From positions 51,025,331 through 51,089,330 of the forward strand of contig NC_092859.1 in assembly GCF_032062135.1 (NCBI RefSeq): 64,000 nt of DNA. Reading direction: 5' to 3'. The DNA is from Pyxicephalus adspersus (Eukaryota > Chordata > Amphibia > Anura > Pyxicephalidae). This document shows, piece by piece, positions 1-11,335 of this stretch. The position numbers and the translations under genes were made by a program. Under the pieces are notes generated by a model, which saw nothing but the letters and a program-made list of their open reading frames with translations, had not been told where the DNA came from and ran no database searches. Position 1 is the stretch's first letter. Each line of letters starts with the position of its first letter.

Positions 1-19
1 AGGTTTACTTCCCCTTTAA
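1..19. mobile_element. Right end of a family B MITE cut by the window edge
   Basis: AGGTTTACTTCCCCTTTAA matches the family B right end pattern GTTTAGTTCCGCTTTAA. The rest lies outside the window. A similar end (TTTAGTTCTGCTTTAA) is at about 726-741. Confidence 0.4.
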
Positions 20-499
20 GTGCAGATCTCAGTGATAGACCCCAGCAGTCTGTGTGCCACACTGCTGCTCTGTCCTTACTCGGCTCTGCTGGGACTCAGT
101 AACAGACCCCTTAGTAAGAGACCTCCAGCAAAGACTTTAGTAACAGAACCCCTAAGCAGGTGAAAGAGACATGCAATGTTTCTTCTGTCAAATAAATAAT
201 GCCCTGATCTACTCCTTACGGCGAATTAGTGTTGTAGTGTGGAACAGTGTGCAGAACAGGAATTACATCATCTGTGCCACACAATGGCCGAAAAGGAATG
301 CCTGTTCTCACAAATATTTCCATTATTACAGCAATGACAGGTTTTGGACCTGTCTTTACTGTGGGACAACTGCGCAGAGATAAGTATATGCCGGGGTGAC
401 AACACTTTTTTGGCTTGCAAGCTTCTTTTAAAATGACCAAGTATAAATGATCTACCAACAATAAAAACTTGGACTTAATACCTGTGCCAGGTAGGGTTT

Positions 500-555
500 A
501 TTTTGAAAGGCAGGGCTCGGCAATCTACTTGCGATCCACCTGTTGGGCACCCCTG
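500..555. mobile_element. hAT-like terminus fragment
   Basis: CAATCTACTTGCGATCCACC and GTTGGGCACCCCTG look like a hAT inverted end (complement of CAGGGGTGCCCAAC). No partner end was located, so this is tentative. Confidence 0.4.
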
Positions 556-639
556 GTCTGTGCCATAAATGGCAAATATGCTTTGCATACTTGCTGAATA
601 TTGTTCAGCTGTGACTGTCCAGGTTCCCACGCTCCCTGG

Positions 640-715
640 GTTGTACATGTCATTGATAACAATAATAGAAAGAAACCCACACCACTCCAATATTGCTGCT
701 TAGTGTTCACCACTC
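640..715. repeat. Dispersed repeat fragment shared with 4200-4262
   Basis: TAGAAAGAAACCCACACCAC and ATATTGCTGCTTAGTGTTCA recur at 4222-4262 with small changes. The family is unknown to me. Confidence 0.65.
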
Positions 716-741
716 ACCATCAAATTTAGTTCTGCTTTAAG

Positions 742-2639
742 CATAGGTAATCTGCAATATACCAATATTCATATTACAATAATCCAAATTATTTTTATTA
801 TGGCTCATATGTAATCCGTAAATAAATAATATGTATATTCAAATTTTAGTTTGATTATTTTCCTACTTACAATGGCAAGTTCCAATACTAGAAATCGTAC
901 AACTTTAAAACCAGGAAGTACTTGGTACTGACAAAGAGTTAGAGCAGACAACAGTTTGTATGCAGTTTACATTTCCAAAAGCTACTTCAGAAGCTTCAAT
1001 TTTCTTACTGGTAATGCATAATTTTCAGTAATATATGATCTTACCTTTCTTACATCAATGTATCTCTTTTTCTGCCTCCTGCAATAAATCTAATAGTTAA
1101 ATGTTGGAAGTTGAATGGCTGGGAGGGGTTTTGTTTTACATACGTCTGGAAAGTGAAACTAAAACAAGGCCTGTTACAGCAAGGGACTGTGTAATTGTGT
1201 TACTATTTATTAATCATCATGCATCACTCCACCTCGCATTCTGTATAATATCGTGCTGACAACATATGTTTTTAGATTTTTTGCATTGTAACGTGCGTTA
1301 TAATTATTATATATAATACTGGTCTTGTTTTTACTACATTTTTTTTTTGCTAGTGTAGGTGCATGCTGTTACTTATTACCTGTTTGACCTGTATACATAA
1401 ATGAATTCTGAAACACTGTTGTCTTTGGACACAACTATATGGCTTATAATAATAACAATAATAATTAATGAGAAAAAAAAAAAAAGCGTTACAGTGTTCC
1501 TGTCTCATCTTCTGGTGCAAAAAAGTGTTGTGTGAACATCCATAAGAGTGTTTTTGAGTTAACTGATGGATATACTGTATAATGTTATTTTAATGTATAG
1601 TTTGTAAATATATTTGGTATCATAAATCAAGATATATGCTGTTTATTGAGCATTTTACTTAATATTTACAACATTTTATGAAAAAAAAAAAAAAAAGAAT
1701 TTGTATTCAATTAGCATTTGATTTTTTTATTGTAATTGTAAAAGTCAGTACCTTTCTCTTGGTATGGAAAAATGACTGAGACAAGCAGTCCACGATGTCA
1801 GATACTGCTTAGAACTATTGGGTTGCAGGTATTTTGCAACAGCTTCTAGAAAAGTAAATTAGTGTTAATTGACAATTTCAGATGTTTTGTTCGAGAAATG
1901 AGCCCCTTAAATGAAAAACAGAAATTGGTAACAGTGTCATACCCTTTTGCTGGCAATCAGCTTATTCTATAACTTGAACTAGCTTGTTTACCGACCTGGC
2001 TTTTTTTTTTTTTTTTTTATCTTGGATGGTTTGGGCACTGGAATTTTCTGCATTGTGGTCACATCAACTACCCTTATTTCTGACATATGGCATTTTACTG
2101 ATATGTGAAAAACCATGGAGATACACACTTTCATTGCAGGGAATTTCACACATTCTGCAGAAATGTTCAGCCAAGCAAACATCACACACTAAACAGCTGT
2201 CAAATACAGTAAGAAAAATGGTATAATTTATTTACACTAGCAAATTTACGATTTTGGGATTTTAATTTTTATTAAAGTTAATAATGAAGTTGCAGATGCA
2301 TGTAGAATGTTTCCTGTAAGATTGACACGTTTGACACAAATGACATGGCATATTATTATAAAAAGAAGCAGAAGCACTAAAATCCAATAATTAATAAATA
2401 ATGTATCCAATGCAGGCCTCACAGATGTTAAGTTGCCTTAATAACTGGAATCTGATCATACTAAGCATAACAGAGCATATAATGAATAGAAAATAATCTA
2501 AAAAAATGTGGATTTCTCCCTATGTTTTTCATGCGACAGTGTGTGACATATTTTATTCAGTACTATCAGTCAATATGACAGGTGCTGAAAAGTTCAGAGC
2601 AATGACTAGTGTCATTATGTGATAGATTTAGATGCAATG
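742..2639. other. AT-rich interval, nothing recognised
   Basis: Contains A/T homopolymers (for example 1480, 1681, 2000) but no coding frame, transposon end or RNA gene that I can support. Confidence 0.6.
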
Positions 2640-2857
2640 GTCCTGATTTATTAAAGCTGTCCAAGGCTGGAGAAAATGGACTATCATGGGTGAACCCAGG
2701 TAATCCAGTAAACCTGGAATATCAATTGCTGTTATTTAGCAAATGTTTTTAACCCTGAATGATCCTGATTCATTCCAGGTTTGCTGAATGACCAAGGTTA
2801 ATGCATTACAGTTTTTTTTCTGCAGTCTTGGAGAGCTGGGATAAATCAAGCCCAATG
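2640..2857. mobile_element. MITE with CTGATTTATTAAAGC ends (family C)
   Basis: Left CCTGATTTATTAAAGCTGTC and right GAGCTGGGATAAATCAAG are inverted ends about 220 bp apart. A second copy starts at 56231. Superfamily not determined. Confidence 0.65.
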
Positions 2858-2918
2858 ATACAGCCACTGGTGAGAGCACACCTGTCATGAACTTAGTGTC
2901 ATCAGCATTGAAAGCCCC

Positions 2919-4129
2919 TTAACCCCCTGGGCATTACACTGATGTCTAGATTTCTGTACCAAAAGCAGTACCTTGTTTTTCATGAAATTTTTTTTTTTAA
3001 ATTGTAGACCTGTAACTTACAGAAATATGTCCGAACAAGGGTCTAGTAGATATCATGAATATAAAAAATGTTTGAAACACACAATCATGTAAAAAAAAAA
3101 AAATACTTTTAATAAAATTAAATAAAATACACAAAAATCAGCTTAAACAAGAATACATAAATAAATGAAAAATACTGAAAATGCGATAATTCGGTATACT
3201 GTATAGTAATATATTTTTCTAAAACACCTCTCTAGTGTCCAACAGTCCAACGTCACATACCTATAGACAAAACCACATAAAAATATTTTGTATTATTTTG
3301 TATTTGATTGGATACAGGACTTTGTATTGAATCCAATACAAAATATTTGAATTTCCCGCTACGACCCCTATCGATGGGCGCATGCACGGACATCATCAGG
3401 AATCGCCGAGGGACACGTACGCGAACGCCGGCTGTTCTAATTCTTTCCAAACTTCCGTGCTTCCATGCAAAAAGTGTTACATTTTTTGCATGGAAATTTA
3501 TTTTAGATTGTAGGCTATAATTCACCGAATTACTCAATAATTACTTATAATTCACAGAATTACCGCATAACTCACTGAAATATGTCCAAAATTTTATAAA
3601 ATTAATAATAACATTTTTTTAAAAAAACAAAAAAAACTTAAAAAAAAAAATCTTTAAAAAAAAAATCTTTAAAAAAAAATCCTTAAAAAAAGGTTTAAAA
3701 AAAATAGTGTATAATATAATGTACCTGTACAGTAGCTTAAATAATATTTATATAATACAATTATATATATATTATATAAGGATTTCTTTGTATTGGACTC
3801 AATACAGCTTTTTTGTATTGAGTTCAATGCAAAGGAACTCAATACAAAATTTTGAATTTCCCGCCCCGCCTCCCGCCCGCACCGACGCATGCAGCGACGT
3901 CACCGGGAAATCCCGGTGATCGTCACTGCACTCGCCGGATGAAGACAGAAGACGTGTCCGGAGGAGCTGCAGGGAGAAGGTGAGTTTTTTTTTTTCGATC
4001 GACACTGGATCATCACAGCGGGGACCAGGTAAGTAAGGGGATTTAGACAGTGAGAAAAGTTCGGGTTTATCGATTTTTGCAAAATCGATAGACCCGAACC
4101 AAGGTCGGGTTTACCGGCCAAGTGGTTAA
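2919..4129 (+). mobile_element. TTAA-flanked family A element, long form (1211 bp)
   Basis: Starts TTAACCCCCTGGGCATTACA and ends CCGGCCAAGTGGTTAA. Inside are two copies of a TTGTATTG..CAATACAAAAT / GAATTTCCCGC module (about 3318-3360 and 3790-3866), a long A-rich stretch (3600-3710) and a CG-rich block around 3860-3960. No transposase frame is visible. It may be a compound of two elements. Confidence 0.65.
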
Positions 4130-4262
4130 GGACAGTGGTATACCTGGTATATCTGCACACATTTCAAAACAGGAAAGACAACACAGAGCATAAGGGGTCA
4201 GTGGCTGTCATTAACAAAAATAGAAAGAAACCCACACTCCTCTAATATTGCTGCTTAGTTTT

Positions 4263-4871
4263 CAGTTACATATAGTTACATAAGTGTTCTCAAACTGAGC
4301 TCCCTTTCCCAGATGGGCAGGGACTGTGGTTCTACCCTTTTTTATTGCTACTTTACACTCTACTCCTACATAAACATCCATTAGAAATTAGGAAAAAAAA
4401 TAATATGAAAATTAGAAAGAAATTAGAAAAAATGCATTCTGAAATATTAAATGTATTTAGTCTAAAAAAACATAATGCGATTTGCTTATTTGCCATCATT
4501 GGCTAATAATGGCTAACATATATGCTAACAATGGCTTTTTGATGGCATGGGGACGAAAGAGAAGGTATTACCTGACAAATTGTGATGGACAGTAAAAAGA
4601 AAACAAAAATCCTTTCAATTAACCAGCTTGAGGAACATCAGAACCTTCTTGAAGCAAACAGGTTCATTTTTGGATACTGGATAAAGCCATACAACTCCTT
4701 GTTTTATGCTCCTTTGACTATCTGTACATCTAGGACAATTGGTTTACAGTACAGGTATAGCCCAATAATTTAGAGCAAATTAATAAAAAATTGTATACAG
4801 CTACTTCAGGCTTCTTTATTCTTCATTTTTTATTAGAGTTCATCTCGGATCGTCATATCAGATATTAATAA
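4263..4871. other. Interval with nothing recognised
   Basis: AT-rich sequence between a TTAA element and the L2 3' end. The short open frame at 4582 has no recognisable features. Confidence 0.6.
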
Positions 4872-5670
4872 TATTGATAAACAGGATTTATATAGCGCCA
4901 ACAAATTACGCAGCGCTGTACATAAATAGGGGTTGACAGACATACGGACAGTGACACAGAAGGAGGGGAGCTTAAAATCTAGGAGGTGGGGGAAGTAACA
5001 TACAATAGGAGGGGAGCTATGTAGTGGTGGAAAGTAGTAAGGGTTTTAAAAGACAGAAGTAGACGGGTAGGCAAGTTTGAAAAAATGGGTTTTGAATGCT
5101 CTTGAAACAAGCAGAAAGTAGGAGCAAGCCGAATAGGACGAGGAAGACCAATCCAGAGAGTCAGGGCAACTCTAGAAAAGTCTTGGAGCCATGCATGTGA
5201 TGAGGTTAGGAGTGAGAAAGTCAGTAGTAGGTCATTGGAAGAGCAAAGTGAGTGGCAAGGGGAGTATTTTGTGGGACAAGAACTGTGAATAGATTTGAAG
5301 GCAAAGCACAGAAGCTTGAATTTCATTCTAAGGTGAAATGGAAGCCTATGAAAAGAACTACAAAGAGATGCAGCAGAAGAGGATTGGTGGTAAGGATAAG
5401 TTTGGCTGCAGCTTTAATATTAGATTGTAAAGGAGAGAGTTGGGTTAGCGGAATACCAGAGAGGAGGATGTTACAGTAGTCCAAATGACCAAATGATGAG
5501 AGCGTGTGCAAGGAGTTTGGCGGCCTCTGGGGACAGGTAGGGGCAGATGTTGGAGATGTTGTGCAGGTAAAAGTGACAGGACCTGGAAATGTTCTGAATA
5601 TGAGGGGTAAATGACAGGGCAGAATTAAAGATGATGCCAAGACAACGTGCCTGAGGGGAAGATTTGGAAT

Positions 5671-5686
5671 GGGGGGGGGGGGGGGG
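5671..5686 (+). repeat. Poly(G) run, 16 bp
   Basis: A G homopolymer within the L2-type LINE; prone to length errors in sequencing. Confidence 0.85.
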
Positions 5687-7003
5687 TGATAATAAGTTGG
5701 GCTTTATCCAGGTTGAGTTTCAGAAATCTGTCAGCCATCCATGGCAAGATGGCTGACAAGGCAGCATGAAACCTTATCAAGGACTGAGGGAGACAAGTCA
5801 GAAGTGGACAGATATATTTGAGTCTCATCGGAATACAGATACTGTAAATCAAAGGAGGCTAAGAGACTACCGAGAGAGGAGATGTACAGAGAAAAGAAAC
5901 CAGTCCAAGGACTAACCCTTGGGGAACACCAACAGGGAGAAGAGTGGGAGAGGAGGAATTACCATTGAAAGAAACTTTAAAGGAACTGTCAGACAGGTAG
6001 GAAGCAAACCAGGAGAGAGCAGTGTCACTGATACCAATGATACCACATGATTTGGATTTGAAGGGGGTGATCAACAGTGTCAAAAGCAGAGGAAAGATCT
6101 AGAAGAAGGAGGAGGGAAATGTTGCCTTGTGACTTAGCTCTGATGAGGTCGTTGGCCATTTTGGTGAGGGCTGCTTTGGTGGAATGGGCTGCTTGAACCG
6201 GTGAGGTAATCGGTGAGTCTTTTATAGACAAGGCACTCAAGAAGTTTGGAAACATTTGGGAGAAGGGAGATAACATGGTAGCTAGACAGGGGGGAGGGAT
6301 CTGGAGAGGGTTTGTTCTGGATAGGTAGAATAATGGCATGTTTGAAAGCAGAGGGATAGATACCAGGAGAAAGGGAGAGGTTGAATAGTTTGATTAGGGC
6401 GGGGGGCAGGTTGAAGGAATGGGCACCGAGTGGATCAGAGGGAATTGAGTCAAGCGGACAGGTAGTGGTTGGAGATTATAAGAGAAGAGAGAAGACTTCA
6501 TCCAGAGTAACAGGGCTGAGGTCAGTGGTGATTTACAGGTGAAAGGGGTGGGTATGGTTGGAGTAGAACAGTGAGTGGAAGCATCATGTCTGATATTGTC
6601 AATTTTATCTCTAAAATAGGTGGCTATGTCTTGGGCAGACAAGGTATATGTGGGGGGAGCAGGTGGGGGGGTTTAGGAGGGAGTCAATTGTTGGAAAGAG
6701 GCTGCGTGCCTTGGAAGCTTGAGAGGAGATGACTGTAGAGAAAGAATGTTGCTTGGCAACAGTGAAATCGGTGTTAAAGTGTTGTAGTCTGGCTTTGTAG
6801 TCCATGAAGTCAGCGCTGAGGCCAGCTTTCCTCCACTGGCACTCCAGTTGCACAGTTTTTTGTAGATGTTTGGTTTGATTGTTGTGTGAGACAGGGGTAG
6901 CAGACGGTGGCAGGGGCCACGTTATCCAGAGCCAAAGAAAAAGTGTGGTTGAACTGAATGGCAGCTTTATCAGGAGATGTGATTTTAGAGAGAGTGGGGG
7001 TTA

Positions 7004-7430
7004 AGCTGCATACACACTTGCAATAATTATCGTTGGAAATGAACAACTAACGACCGATTGTCCGATAATCGTTAACAAAAAAATTGCACAACGACTGACC
7101 ATTGTCACTGACGAATTAGCATTGTCGCTGGAAACGAACGACCGCCCAGGTGGATCTGATTGAGTGAGGATCGTTCACTATCTATTGTGTGTACGGTCGT
7201 TCAGTGATCGTGGATGTTTCTCCAGTACACTTTCACCTCTACATGTCACTTCCTGCATCGTTCAAACAATCCTATCTAGCGTGTGTACACTATTGGTGAA
7301 TTATATTTAAACGATCGTATCGTTACAGCATGTACCGAATTGTGCACAATACGATCGTTCAAATATAATCACGCATAATCATTAGTCGTTCGTTTTCTAA
7401 CAGATATTATTGCAAGTGTGTACCTGGCTT
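7004..7430. mobile_element. Hairpin MITE, copy 4 (427 bp), nested in an L2-type LINE
   Basis: TA flanks at 7002-7003 and 7431-7432. Ends AGCTGCATACACACTTGCAA and TTGCAAGTGTGTACCTGGCTT are inverted and belong to the same family as the elements at 47566 and 54738. The interior holds GTCGTT/AACGATCGT-type palindromes. LINE sequence resumes on both sides, so the MITE came later. Confidence 0.8.
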
Positions 7431-8130
7431 TAGGGACGTAAGGCAGCTTGAAAATAGGTTGTAGTCAAGGTTATGGATATCTCTCTGCCATTGACCAGGT
7501 CTGGGATGTAATGAAGAGCAGTTTGGCTGAGGAAAGATGGTTATCCATTGCAATATTCAACGTCTATGAGGATGGGCAGGTCATGGGAGCCAAATGGCAA
7601 AGTTATCTCAAAATTCTGAAACTGGGTCAGGGGGCGGTAGACAACAGCAACAATGAGGGGTAGGGGGCAGAAAAGATGGGCGGAGTGGAATTCAAAAAAG
7701 GTGAAAATGAGAAAGGGTGGGGTAGGAAGGACTCTGTATGTACAATTAGGGGAGAGAATGGGACCCATACCACCCCTACTCTTTTGCCAGGTCTAGGGGG
7801 TATGTGTGAAGTGCAGGACTCCATAGGAGAGTGCAGCAGTAGAAGCTAAGTTTTAGTGAGTGCCAGGAAGTTTAGAGATTTAAAGAGGAGAAGGTTGTGG
7901 ATAGAGGTTAATTTATTGCATTAAGAGTTTCTGGGTAGGATGAATGGGAATGAGGTTAGAAGGAGGAGTATCTTGGTGAAAGGGTCGAGAAAACAGAGGC
8001 TGTGGGGGGGACCAGGGTTGCCCCAGATCCTCTCCCAGACAGATTTTCTTTGGAGTAAAAAGTGCTAAGGTGCTAAATGCAAGATATGGCAGGCTTGGCA
8101 GGTCAGAAAAAACGTCTTTTAAGCTCACCA

Positions 8131-8814
8131 CAAGGCCTGCCCTAGGAAGCTATTGTGCAATAATGCAGTACTTTACCCTGTGCCAGTAATTCAAAGTTAA
8201 AAAACATGTGGTGGTGTAACCTTGTGACAGGACTCTCTGATACTCCCGAGAGGTACATGTACCATGAGCTCACTCCCTGTATAGCCCTTGGTCAGACCCA
8301 TTCCAACCTGAAAGCACTAGGTCCTTCTAAATTCCACATTATGAAATAGTGACTGACTTCACCCATATCCTAGTGAGCACTATGTTCTATTAGAAAATCC
8401 TTCAAAACCTCTATCTTACCTTAAACATATTTATTCTAGCTTGCAGGGCAGCTATCTAAGTACAAGTAGACCGATAGTGGTCATTACAGTTGGCAGGTAA
8501 ACTGAGCTGTAAAACCTTTACGCACACAGAGTAACCACCCTTGTGTGTTTTACAGGAAGGGCCACAATTCCCAGTAACCACTACTGTGTTTCTGATTAAA
8601 AAATGAAAATCTATATCACTTGCTGTCACACTCCTACAGAAACATTATGCATTAAGGTAACTTCTTCAAAACACCTTCTTTTACTTTCTAATTATGACAT
8701 TTAGAGATTCCATGTAACAACCTGAAAATGCATTATTTCTGACTACTATTTTCTGAATATAGACTAAACATAAAGAATTGTGTTATAGGTTTAACACCCT
8801 CCATGTACCCTCAC
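8131..8814. other. Interval with nothing recognised
   Basis: No inverted ends, coding blocks or tandem repeats seen; it may include the 5' end of the L2-type LINE. Confidence 0.6.
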
Positions 8815-9143
8815 TTAACCACCTGAGCGTTACACTGATTTCTAGATTTCTGTTCCAAAAGCGTCACAGGTTTTCATGAAATTTTTTTTTTTAAATTGTA
8901 GACCTGTAACTTACAGAAATATGTCCGAAGCCGGCCGGCTTTTTCTTTTAAGGAGAGGGACACCCGACGCTGGAGGACGACGCTGGAACATGGACCCGAC
9001 GCTGGAACACGGAACCGACGTTGGATTAGCACAGCGGGACCAGGTAAGTGGGGATTTTAGTGTAGACGAAAAAATACGGGGTTAACCAAAAGAGCAAAAA
9101 TATTTAGTGCGAGAAATTACGGGCTTAGCGGTTAGGGTGTTAA
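8815..9143 (+). mobile_element. TTAA-flanked family A element (329 bp)
   Basis: Starts TTAACCACCTGAGCGTTACA and ends TAGCGGTTAGGGTGTTAA. It shares TTGTAGACCTGTAACTTACA and AGAAATATGTCCGAA with 3004-3045 and AGCGGGACCAGGTAAGT with 4017-4036. A GACGCTGGA motif recurs about five times (8965-9025). Confidence 0.75.
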
Positions 9144-9231
9144 GTACAACAATTAAGCAAATCAACAATATATAAATATTATACTATGATGCAACTGAGC
9201 ATATGGAGATAAATCTTGGGGAATATATGTG

Positions 9232-9234
<3 letters not shown>

Positions 9235-9269
<35 letters not shown>
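9235..9269. repeat. (TA)n microsatellite
   Basis: About 17 TA units. Confidence 0.95.
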
Positions 9270-9272
<3 letters not shown>

Positions 9273-9513
9273 ATACATTATATTGTGAGCTTGTTGTGGG
9301 GGATTGCTCATAGCAAAAGGCTGGCAGCAGTTCGAAATGAGGCAGCACATAATCAGTTTTTTAAAAAACAAAGTTCAGGCTTCTGCCTGGGTGCTTTATT
9401 TTATTACATTGTGAACAACAACAAAAACAATCTTAGTCTGCTAAACTAACTAAATTACCTCTTTGGTAAACCCCTCCCTGGCTAATACAATACAACCAAA
9501 AACTTTATGCTTA

Positions 9514-9999
9514 CAGGTAGTACCCGGGTTACATACAAGATAGGGACTGTAAATGTAGATTTGTTCTTAAGTTGAATTTTTTTGTAAGTCGGAACAGGTA
9601 CATTATTTTAATAAATGCAAATAGGACAGATGTTTGTCTTAACATATTATTAGGCAGTGTGGTGTCAGTTACTAAATAAAATCCTCACTGTGAGTTAATC
9701 ACAAACAAAGCAAAAAAAAAATCTTTATGACATTCATTAATTTCTGGAGCAAGCTGTGCTTTGAAATGCAAAAAGAATCAACTTCAGGGTTTGTCTTGGT
9801 CATTAAAGAGTTACAGGAGGCTGCAGAAAGACCTCAACCCCCTAAGATCACCCTAAACCTCAGCTGTGTTTAGCAAAAAAATTCTGCAAATGCAAACCGC
9901 CCCCTCCAAGCCTCTGTCTTGCACAGAGCGAGCAGGGAAGCCCCCTTCGTATCTAGGAGGCGTCTGTATGTCGGATGTTCTTAACCCGGGGACTACCTG
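9514..9999. mobile_element. MITE with CAGGTAGTNCCCGGGTTA ends (486 bp)
   Basis: Left end CAGGTAGTACCCGGGTTA and right end TAACCCGGGGACTACCTG are near-perfect inverted repeats, flanked on both sides by TA. The subterminal TAAGTCGGAACAGGTAC is a known companion motif in vertebrate copies. No coding frame. Confidence 0.8.
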
Positions 10000-10001
10000 T
10001 A

Positions 10002-11289
10002 CTCTAAAGCATTTTCCACTTGAACGCCTTCCCCTTTTTGGGAAGCCACTGAGCTCTCAGCAGTCTGCTGCTCTAAACTCTAAAGTAAGGATTAAGACTT
10101 GGACATGGACTGGGTGACCAAAGATCTCTTCTAACTTTTCAGTGGCCAGCTTCAGGACCCTTAAAAACAGCTTTTTCAAAAGTTAACTGTCTAGCCCTTA
10201 AAAAACAAAGTGCCTTAGCCTGGACGCTATACACCCCATACAAGACCTTCCAAGGCAAACAATGATACACTCTGTCAAAATATATTGGTTTCAGAAATAA
10301 TATTGATATCTCCAATTAACAAAGCAATTACAAATTAAACCTACTCCTGCATAGTGCTAACATCAAGTGGACTGTGAGGCCCTGGTCAGCACCAGTTCTC
10401 ACCAAACACCACTCCCCTACTCTAACACCACAGTCTTCACCTTTAGTAAGCCCCCACCCAGGTAAGCCTCCGGAGACTGGTTGTATCTCCCAGCACTCAG
10501 GTGCCCCCAGGACTTACTGGACAAGGGATGGTGCCTGGGGATGGGCTGGCAGAAAACCAGGAGCCCACAGATAAACAGTACAAGAAAACTAGATGATCCA
10601 GAATACAAGCCAAGGGCTAACTGTGTAATCAGTACAATGTCCTGCTGCAGAATCACTGCCTTGATAATTATCTCCTAACATGGACCCTTTCCAAGTGGTA
10701 AGTGGGCTCCAGGAACCACTGACACCAATGATCCTTTTAGCAGTCTGCAAGAGTGGTGCTCTTTCTCACAATGGAGTCCTTCTCACATTGGCTAGCTGTG
10801 TAAGTGGATCCTTCTCCGCTGACCAGAATGTGTCTACTACACTGAGCACTGGGGCAAATTTCAACTGACCTCCATTGTAAGTGGGGTTCTTTACCAGTGA
10901 ACGCCAATGTAAAAGGGCACTTTTCTAATGAGACATTTTCTTTTCCCTGTTCTTAATTGGTATATATACAATTTACAATTATTCTAATGTACCCAAACAC
11001 TGTTTTAGAGACTCTTTCATGGTAAAGGGGTTGTGAAAGGCTTTCTAATAAAAATTAGGGAATTCTTGATTGATATGTGGTCAATATATTGATCAAAAAT
11101 TGATGCAGAATGCTTATTTTTAAATCAATAGATTTAACAGTATGCAATATATAGATGAGTTTGAATGTATAGCAACAATTTCCTACTTTTCAAACTGTAA
11201 TAAAATCAGAAGGCTACCAATATAAGGAATTTATTAATAAGAATAATATAAAAAATATGTGAGTATTTACCAATATTAAAATTCCTCCC

Positions 11290-11335
<46 letters not shown>

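Larger units (their letters stand above)
4872..8130 (-). mobile_element. L2-type LINE, decayed, with nested MITE
   Basis: Read on the minus strand: endonuclease traces (VAVVYRP near 7640; DLPILI near 7565), then RT blocks SAFDTVDH (about 6100-6075), SDTALSWFASYLSDSSFKVS and LPVGVPQG.VLG (about 6035-5900), YSDETQIYLS (about 5850-5817, where relatives have YADD), and LDYCNILLSGIP (about 5490-5450). The 3' end carries the frog-typical TTTATATAGCGCCAACA..GCAGCGCTGTACA signature (4890-4925). The altered active site and many stops show it is dead. A hairpin MITE sits at 7004-7430. Confidence 0.82.

Noticed and set aside
9162..9449. Short open frames rich in Tyr-Ile repeats around 9240, 11290 and 25620
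   Set aside because: They are translations of (TA)n microsatellites.
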